Shown here in pieces: positions 56,724 to 64,000 of a stretch of DNA of 64,000 nt. The notes beneath the pieces are model-generated. The model had not been told where the DNA came from. It made no database searches and saw nothing but the letters and a program-made list of their open reading frames with translations. The stretch's first letter is position 1, and each line of letters starts with the position of its first letter. Where the stretch lies: contig JACATO010001548.1 of NCBI GenBank assembly GCA_018389105.1, positions 1-64,000 on the forward strand, in the 5' to 3' direction. The translations under genes and the position numbers were made by a program. Origin of the DNA: Nautilus pompilius. Taxonomy: Eukaryota > Mollusca > Cephalopoda > Nautilida > Nautilidae.

Positions 56724-59700
56724 CTGCAGATCCAGTGAAAGATGAAAACGCATCTAATCGTGACAAAATGTCTGCGAGTGCTGTGCAACGAATGACTAAT
56801 TTGAAGTCATTGTTTAATTATATTTCTATTGCATTTATTTGAAGTTGAAAGATGTCTGCTAAAACCTTTTTTTTTTTTGTTCATTTACAGTTTTAGTTAA
56901 AATGTTATTAATTCTCTGAACATCACTTCGGCTCTCTCTCTCTGTGTCTCCTCATCAAGCCTGGACCAGTTTGGTCCGGTACATACAGGATTTACCAAAT
57001 GGAGATAATGCAATTTTTGTAAGATTAACTTTATATATTGTTTTTTTAACGATCTAATCAAGTTCATGTATTTTTTTTGCCTTTTCTCTTATTATATAAG
57101 GAATGTATCCATCTATTGGGAGCGTTTGACACGTGATCCAACTTTAGAAACCACCTGCATCTATGTGAATAATGTACGATTTTTCTTTAGTTAGGCCATA
57201 ATTTATATTTAAAACCTTACATTCTTGATCATCTAATTCGATAACATCTCCAGGGGAAGTCTGATACTTTTTCTCCACTAACTACATCTATATTAGATAC
57301 ATCTAGCTTATTTGGTGCCCGTTCTATCAATGACATCATAATCTGCTAAGGGAGCTAACTATTCCAGTCATCTTTAAACAAGCGCAGGTTCTTTAAATGG
57401 AATATACTTGTTTGTGGTACAACAGAGATAGAAGCTTCTATCACAGCGAGACTCGTTTTGATGGTCACAGGAGACTTCCTTGCTGTCGTGATTGACTTGC
57501 GAATACACGAGAGACTTTTAAAATCCTTATCAAGGTGGATCATATTTACCTGATTTTACAGCAAGCAGCTTGAGGCCGTTAATATGCCCACCTTATCCAT
57601 TTATCAGAAAGCGCATCTATACTCTCACTTCTGTCACATTAGCCTCAATGTAAAAATTAGTGTTTTCTTTACTGCTGTCTCTTGAAAAATTATAATTTTG
57701 TCATAGGCTCTCGACTGGCTTAAGAACTGGGAGCGGTTTGTTTGGAACAGGTGACCTCCCTCTATGTAAGCGAGATCTGCTGCCAGCAGCTATCCACCAC
57801 TGCCAACTTTTCCCCGTGATGACTTTTATTAAATTTTCATCAAGATTTTAAAAATAATTATACACAATCTGTGAATTAACATCGTTTTTCCTGAAGTAAT
57901 CGCGGTTGGCATTTTATTTAGTTAAGTAAAAATTTACCCTTTAAACAGCTGACAGGTGCGAGTGGAGAAAGTGGGGGTTAAATAAGAGAAAATAGTTAGT
58001 TTGAAAGAAACAGGCGAAGTTTGGGCAGACAGACCTTCTTCTCTACTCGTTGCCAGTAACTATGCAGATTGCATCAGCTTGGAAATTTAAGTGGAGCTTC
58101 TAGCATTCTATAGGTGTCAAATAAAAATGTAACAAGTGCAGTTAGTACCCAGAAAGCTGACAGTGTTCTGTCGTTGTTTTTTGTTTAAAACTGATTTCAG
58201 AAAAGCTCTGTTTTGTAAGTCGGCGTAGAGAGGCTGGATGTAGTAGATCTTTTAGCACCATGGTAATATCTCAATACTCCGCTTCCATCGGGAGGTTGGC
58301 TGGGTGCTCCCACACCACTACTACAAGAGTTTGTAGATAAAGTACATGTAGCAGGGAAGATGGTGAAGTCTGAAAGTCCCGCTAGACGAAAAGTACTTCG
58401 AGTATCCATCCTTTTCGGAAAGCAATGTCTGTTTAATGGCTTTTTTTCTTTCTTTCTAAAAACCCCATTTAGCATTTTGGAATAAGAAGATTTCAAGGCG
58501 GCTTTTCTGAGTAGAAAGGCTCTGGCAATATCTGTCTCGAGGTAATCCTGTTTCTTCTGTCTCTGAGCGAGTTCCCTTCGTGTACTGTGCCCCGGCGAAT
58601 TAACTATCGAAAATTAGAGCCGGCCATTGGCGAGTCGGTCGGTGTTCCAATAAGGGAGACACCGATCTCTCGGTCTTTGCGGCGGTGTCAAGTGTTTTCG
58701 TTAAACCGAAAGGATAGCCGAGTACAGTAGTGCCAATTATCCATCACTGTCAGTGGACCAGGACAAGGTCCGACAAGCCTGATTGATGTCAGGCGTAAGT
58801 CTCTCCCCCCCCCAACCTAACCCAACCAGTTCAGTCAGCCGCCCGAGGGGCCCATGGCCGACGATCTGCCCCAACCATCTCCCCTAATAAATCCCTAACA
58901 CTTATCAGAATAAACGCGACTGTTTCCGACAAAAAAAAAAAATTAAATTGCATGAAAGACATGAATGGATATTAAATCATAGGTGAGGGTAAAAACAGCG
59001 ACGGTTCGGATCGTGTCCCCCAGGTACCAGCTCCAGGAGGACGTTGAGCCCCGAGACTGTTCGCGAAGAGCGGGCGGCGTAGCCAAGGTAATCGACCGAT
59101 ACCTTCTAATTGTATCAGCATCTCTGCTGCCGGCCGCCTGGGGGTAGTCCCCCTGACGAGAAATGCTAGGTTTCGAGTAGGAACGAGTGTTTGGCATCGG
59201 GGACCTTGGTCGTCAGCAGCTTTGCGACAAAAATTGTCCTAGGGCTAATCTGGGGACGGCGGCAGAACTCGGTGATGGATACCCTCTCCACACCCAGAAT
59301 TTCTGTCACAGTAGCGAGACGGGCACGCAACGACTTAAACCGATCAGTTCCCGTAGGGTGCGCATCGAATGTCCCTTTACTGCGTTCATTAGGGATACAG
59401 CCTCTGGTGGTGGTGGAGAGTTAGGCTGAGACGCAAACACGTCTTGGATGCCGCGGCGATAAAGCGCATAACCCGCGGGTGAAGACTGGTTTTGAAAAGG
59501 TCAGGTGACGGCTGTTCGTCAGTCTGAGAGCCGGAGGGTGGACAGTGATGGAGCGTAGCCGCCAGCCAGCCCGCCCGCCCGCCCGCGTGACGGTATGCGA
59601 ACAGGGATCTGGGTCAGGGTGTGAACGTTCGCTAGCTTCCCCAACGTCATCTCCTGTCCAGGTACGAACCTGGGATTAATGGGTTCTTCCTTTGTTCTTT

Positions 59701-60192
59701 TGTCTCGTTTCAATGCCTGAATAAAATCTACTTTTAAGAATACTCACGATAAACACCTCCACGCTCCGTATCATCATTAACGGGATGTTTACTAATTTAT
59801 AGTGCTGATACATGGTATATCGAATAGCAAGCAGTCGTTTAAACTCGGTGTGGCGTGTGTGGGCTTCATCCCTGCTGCTCCGCCTGTGGACAGTTGGCGA
59901 GTTCTCACGTAGGCGGTACATGTGCGCCTGTCTGGCGGATAGTCTATGCCGGCTGTTCTAGCTTAAGAATCGAACTGCGATGCGTTTTAGAGATGAACGT
60001 CAATTGAAACTACAACGGGCACCCCCCTATATCTTTGAATAACCGCCAGGTCACCTCAGTCAAACACCGGTCGACCTCAGCACACGAGCTGACTTGGCGT
60101 TTATCGTCCTCGTGGCAGACAGAACCGCTTAGTTTTCATACCCCCTTTTAAGATGTCTTTGTTGTTTCTAAATCCAATCGTGTTTAGTCGTT
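56724..60192. other. Intergenic DNA, nothing recognised
   Basis: It contains short poly-C and poly-A tracts (for example near 58805 and 58930) and GC-rich stretches near 58840 and 59560. Frames at 57355, 58197, 58943 and 59187 are unrecognised and mostly overlap frames on the other strand. I cannot support a gene. Confidence 0.45.
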
Positions 60193-60568
60193 GCGCAGAT
60201 AACTCGGCCTGGTCGAACAGCGGTTAGTCGGTATCCGAAATGGGATACCTTCTATAACGTCATTTCCGGTTCACTAGAAAGGCGCAGATAACTCGGCCTG
60301 GTCGAACAGCGGTTAGTCGGTATCCGAAATGGGATACCTTCTATAACGTCATTTCCGGTTCACTAGAAAGGCGCAGATAACTCGGCCTGGTCGAACAGCG
60401 GTTAGTCGGTATCCGAAATGGGATACCTTCTATAACGTCATTTCCGGTTCACTAGAAAGGCGCAGATAACTCGGCCTGGTCTAACAGCGGTTAGTCGGTA
60501 TCCGAAATGGGATACCTTCTATAACGTCATTTCCGGTTCACTAGAAAGGCGCAGATAACTCGGCCTGG
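60193..60568. repeat. 89-bp minisatellite with internal hairpin
   Basis: Four complete 89-bp copies (starts 60193, 60282, 60371 and 60460) and a 20-base partial fifth. The only difference I see is GTCGAAC against GTCTAAC in the fourth. Each unit contains GGTATCC, a six-base loop and GGATACC, a perfect stem of seven pairs. It lies 62 bases past the stop codon of the Toll-like receptor, probably in its 3' untranslated region. Confidence 0.95.
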
Positions 60569-60629
60569 CCCGTCAACGCGAAAGTCTCCTCCCCCACCCG
60601 CCTCGGTCCGGTCAATTGGGGTGGCGGTT

Positions 60630-63600
60630 TTACGTCGCCGTTGAAAGACTGGACACTTTCCTCCTACGCGTCTTGAGAAGTGCAATCGCCCTCAGCAACT
60701 TTTTCCAAATCAGGGGGTCGTCGGCCATCACGCACACGTGCGTACCCACGTAAGCCCTGCTCTCCACGTCGAAGCTCTTCCAATCGGTGTCCTTTCCCAG
60801 CACACACGTGACGTAGTTCACTTGCTCCTTCAGCGATTTCTCGATAGCCGTCCGCAGCGTGAAGAGCTGCCACTCGTCGTCCCGGTGGCGATTCGTTAGC
60901 ACCATCACCATCATCCCGCTCCGGTCGATCGCGTTTAGAATGTTTTCCTGCTTTGACGTGCCAGGCAGGAAGTCCCTGTCCGGAAGGCACACCCTGTACC
61001 CCTCTCTTTCTAGTCTCTTGCACAGCGCTCCGGTGGCGAACTGATAATCCTTTTCCGGGTACGACACAAACACGTCGTAACTGAAGCCAGGGTTAGAATT
61101 GAGGCGGTCCAGGGAGAAAAAGTTGGTCGATGCCTTCCGCGTGTGCGTCAGTTCCGTCTCCGACGGCCTGGTGCCTCTCACGAGATACTGGAGCTTCTCG
61201 GCGAACAGCTTGTCGCTCGACCGCACGTACCTGCCGGCGCTCACGTATTTCTGAATCTCTTTGTTCTTGATGCTCTTCTTCTCGAGTTCATGCAATACCA
61301 GGATAAGGTAATTCTGCCTCACCCGAAGAACTTTCTCGTAGGCGAACGTCAACGCCAGTGGCACCAGCCCGTCCTTGAAGCACTCCGACGACAGGACCAG
61401 GATCATCCTCTTGCTGCCGGAAACAGCGATGCTGATGTTCTCTCGCAGGCTGAGCCCCGGAACGAAGTCGCGCGATACGTCGAACGTGTTGACGTTGCGT
61501 TTCTCCAGAGCATCCAAGATGTTTTCCAATGCCCACGAAGTTACCGACTCGGCGTACACGACCAGCGCGCTGATCGGTTCCTTCCTCTCGTCCACTTCTT
61601 TCAGATCGCGGTCGAACGGACGCACATTCAAGTAGATGTAGAGGACCACTTTGATCTCCATCTTGTAATAATATACCAAACCAAGGATAACCAGAGCGAA
61701 GAATAGAACGAAGCTGGAGCTCAGCGACGACGTCAGCACGTGCTTGTAATTGCTGAAGTGTTCGGGGCACACAAACTTGTCGTCGGGCAGGGTGATGATG
61801 TCCTGGGCGATCTCTTCCTCGGTAATGCAAACGATGGAGTTCCAATTTGCCACCGCTTCCTTGTTGGACACGAGCCACTTCTTAATCCACAGATTCTCGC
61901 AGTCACATTGCAGCAGGTTTGAACTGATGTCCAATTTAGCCATGGCCATCTCTTGGATCTGTTCCGGTAGGGACGTCAGGAGATTGTTGTCCACGTACAG
62001 TTCCTCCAAGCTTTCCATTCGCTTCAGTACGCCTAATCTTATTTCGGACAACGAATTCCTGCTCAGGCGAAGAACCGTCACATTCGGCAGGTAAGTTCGG
62101 CTCTCCAACGTGGAAATGTTGTTGTCGCTAAGCAAGAGTTCCAACCGCCCTAGCGGAGCAACCGACGGTAAATCCGCGAGTTTCCTGCTCCGGCAGTCTA
62201 CGATAACTCTCCTGTTATGCGTGCGACGATAGCAGAGACACGGTGAGGGGCACCCGGGCATCTCCTCGAGGCAGTAGGTGCTCTCCTTCCGCACCAGCAG
62301 CAGCGGTTGGCCACGGAACTCCGCCGGCGTCTCGCAACGCCAGTTCTCGAAGAAATACTCATCGCCACTGAAAGTCCGGTTCAGTTTACAGTTGGTGACA
62401 AACTCCAGAAGCGGGATAATGTGGCAGTCGCAGTGAAGAGGGTTGTTGGTCAGGATGATCCGGAAGTGGATCAGAATGATCGTTAACTTTTTCGCCTGCG
62501 TCGCCGTCATGTTGGCGACGTCCATCCGTCGGACCTGGTTGTCGCTCAGGTCGATGTCTCGGGTCCGGTCCGGCGGTTTGGTCAGGTCGATGTCGGTCGT
62601 GCTCGCCGACCCGACGATACTGTCAATCAGGGCCGAATCGCCGACCGCGTCGATAATGTCCAGGATGCTGTCCAAGCGGATCCGGCAGTGGCTCATGTCG
62701 ATCAGACGTAATCCCCTCATGAGCAGCACGAACGGAGGGAACCGGGTGAGCCGGTTGTGTTCCAGGTGGATTTCTCTCAGGGACACCGCCTCCAGCCGGA
62801 AAGCGCTCTCCGGCAGGCTCCGGATGGCGTTGCCCTCCAGCCGCAAGGTCCGAATGTTTTCCAGCGAGACGAAGAGCTTCGGTTCGATTGCGGTCAGGTT
62901 GTTCCTGGCCAGGTCCAACTTGACCAGCCTGGACGTGTCCCGGAACGTGTGTGGGTCTATCCGGCTGAACCGGTTGTCGGCCAGGCCGATGTACCGGAGG
63001 GAGTTCTGTCCCCTGAACAACCGCCTCGGCAGCACCGTGAGGTTGTTGACGCGCAGGTCCACGCTCTGCAAGCCCCGCACGTGCGCGAACGCCAGCTCCG
63101 ACACGCTGGACAGCGAGTTGTTCCTCAGGGAGATCCGGTGGAGGGTCCCGTTAAAGCGGTGATCCCCGAGATCCGAAATCCTGTTGTGGTCCAGCACGAG
63201 CGTCTTGCGGAAGACGTTCGGGGGGATGTCCAAATAGAACGGGTCGCTGTAATGGCTCTGCATTTTCGGGGTCCTCGAAAGCCCGTTGGGCAGTCTGACA
63301 AGGGGCCCGGCCCAGGGGAAAGGCGGGGGTCTGGTGAAGTTGTTGTGCGGCAGCTCCAGCGCCTGCAGGTTCGGAAACCTTTCTGAAAGTTTATCCGGGA
63401 GTTGGCTGAGCCCGATGCTGTGAAAATCCACCTCGACCAGTGTGGAGAAGCTACGGTTTGCGGTCAGTATCCACGGCAACCGGTCGGGAATGGTGTCGGC
63501 CATTATGGTGTACGCCACGCAGCTGTCCAGCGCGCCGACTTCGGTCTCCACCCACGAGTCCCGATCGTCTTCCGCCGGAAATGACTTCAGGTAGCTGACG

Positions 63601-63992
63601 ACCTTCAGGTCCGCGACCCCGCTCAGCTTGCTCAACTCTCTCATCCTCATGACGCACCGGGATATCTGCAGAAACACCGTCACGTTGCGCATCTCCAGCG
63701 AGCTGTGTCCCCGCAGGCTGACCGCCAGACCGGTCTTGCAGACGAAGTACAGGTAGAGCACCAAGCCGGCCTCGGGGACCTTCACTTTCTCCATGACGCC
63801 CGCCAACGTCAGGTGGCACTCGGGGTCGCGCTGCCCGGGCATGATCACCGCGGCGGACGTGGGCAGGTACTCTCCGCCCTTCGAGAACAGGCTGTGGCTG
63901 GCGACCAACTTGTACCGGCACTCGGCGGACTGCGCGACAGCCAGCAGGCTCGTCGCGAGAACCACGCACACCAGTTTGCCCCTACTCGCCAT
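60630..63992 (-). CDS. Toll-like receptor with two tandem TIR domains
   Basis: A single open frame of 1120 residues with no intron. Residues 1-24 form a signal peptide, and the frame starts eight bases from the window end, so the promoter is not seen. Leucine-rich repeats span about 184-515 and end in a first cysteine cluster (NPLHCDC, 517-574). A second N-terminal-type cluster (CPSPCLC, 581-600), three or four repeats and a second C-terminal cluster (LLQCDC to about 742) follow. This two-cluster layout is that of Toll and many protostome receptors. The membrane span is about 757-776. TIR 1 covers 806-940 with a BB-loop SRDFVPGLSLREN but a weak first box (ALVVYAES). TIR 2 covers 970-1108 with YDVFVSYPEKD and DRDFLPGTS. 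It should sense ligands at the surface or in endosomes and signal through TIR adaptors. GC content is visibly higher than in its surroundings. Confidence 0.96.
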   Translation of the reverse strand: MASRGKLVCVVLATSLLAVAQSAECRYKLVASHSLFSKGGEYLPTSAAVIMPGQRDPECHLTLAGVMEKVKVPEAGLVLYLYFVCKTGLAVSLRGHSSLEMRNVTVFLQISRCVMRMRELSKLSGVADLKVVSYLKSFPAEDDRDSWVETEVGALDSCVAYTIMADTIPDRLPWILTANRSFSTLVEVDFHSIGLSQLPDKLSERFPNLQALELPHNNFTRPPPFPWAGPLVRLPNGLSRTPKMQSHYSDPFYLDIPPNVFRKTLVLDHNRISDLGDHRFNGTLHRISLRNNSLSSVSELAFAHVRGLQSVDLRVNNLTVLPRRLFRGQNSLRYIGLADNRFSRIDPHTFRDTSRLVKLDLARNNLTAIEPKLFVSLENIRTLRLEGNAIRSLPESAFRLEAVSLREIHLEHNRLTRFPPFVLLMRGLRLIDMSHCRIRLDSILDIIDAVGDSALIDSIVGSASTTDIDLTKPPDRTRDIDLSDNQVRRMDVANMTATQAKKLTIILIHFRIILTNNPLHCDCHIIPLLEFVTNCKLNRTFSGDEYFFENWRCETPAEFRGQPLLLVRKESTYCLEEMPGCPSPCLCYRRTHNRRVIVDCRSRKLADLPSVAPLGRLELLLSDNNISTLESRTYLPNVTVLRLSRNSLSEIRLGVLKRMESLEELYVDNNLLTSLPEQIQEMAMAKLDISSNLLQCDCENLWIKKWLVSNKEAVANWNSIVCITEEEIAQDIITLPDDKFVCPEHFSNYKHVLTSSLSSSFVLFFALVILGLVYYYKMEIKVVLYIYLNVRPFDRDLKEVDERKEPISALVVYAESVTSWALENILDALEKRNVNTFDVSRDFVPGLSLRENISIAVSGSKRMILVLSSECFKDGLVPLALTFAYEKVLRVRQNYLILVLHELEKKSIKNKEIQKYVSAGRYVRSSDKLFAEKLQYLVRGTRPSETELTHTRKASTNFFSLDRLNSNPGFSYDVFVSYPEKDYQFATGALCKRLEREGYRVCLPDRDFLPGTSKQENILNAIDRSGMMVMVLTNRHRDDEWQLFTLRTAIEKSLKEQVNYVTCVLGKDTDWKSFDVESRAYVGTHVCVMADDPLIWKKLLRAIALLKTRRRKVSSLSTAT

Positions 63993-64000
63993 TTTATAGC

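Noticed and set aside
59640-59700. tRNA or SINE B box (GGTTCGTACC on the minus strand)
   Set aside because: An isolated short match without an A box at the right distance.
61143-63386. Several long plus-strand frames
   Set aside because: Antisense shadows of the GC-rich Toll-like receptor.

Overview
The window is animal nuclear DNA: split genes with GT-AG introns, many kinds of DNA transposon, long microsatellites and minisatellites, and a tRNA-derived SINE. A Toll-like receptor with two cysteine clusters and two tandem TIR domains, beside a secreted DUF885 protein, points to a lophotrochozoan and most likely a mollusc. The sequence alone does not fix the species.

Two genes are well supported, both on the minus strand. 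The first runs from 41117 down to 14944. It is a DUF885-family gene that I assembled from 17 coding exons. Every junction keeps frame and the product is 634 residues. It has a signal peptide, a HETSPGHH motif and an EGWGLYAE motif, as expected of a zinc-hydrolase-like fold, several N-glycosylation sequons and a hydrophobic C-terminal tail. Its introns have collected Tc1, MULE, Helitron and DUF4817-type transposon remains plus long simple repeats. The second gene, 63992 to 60630, is an intronless, GC-rich Toll-like receptor of 1120 residues with leucine-rich repeats, two cysteine clusters, one membrane span and twin TIR domains. Its promoter lies outside the window. The DUF885 protein may be a secreted or surface hydrolase and the receptor an innate immune sensor. 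Nothing here shows that they work together.

Region by region: 1-2424 is unrecognised. 2427-3689 is a dead mariner with both TIRs. 4654-5390 is a minisatellite full of TGACGTCA octamers, and 6134-7581 is a 24-bp satellite. 9690-12237 holds a decayed Tc1 relic and then a nearly intact Tc1 copy. 14075-14622 is CT/CA repeat. 14944-41117 is the DUF885 gene. 41118-52270 is mostly unrecognised, with minisatellites at 45321 and 49260 and a Tc1 scrap at 51109. A SINE lies near 52280-52568 and a second mariner at 52803-53770, inverted relative to the first. 53906-56004 is a 2.1-kb transposon with 13-bp TIRs and a 5-bp target duplication, carrying a broken RNase-H-like transposase of a family I know only as uncharacterised. 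56558-56723 may be an exon of an unknown gene. 60193-60568 is an 89-bp hairpin minisatellite behind the receptor gene.

The items most worth a second look are the 53906-56004 transposon, the twin-TIR receptor, the complete DUF885 gene model, and the two mariners that share the same inactivating lesions.
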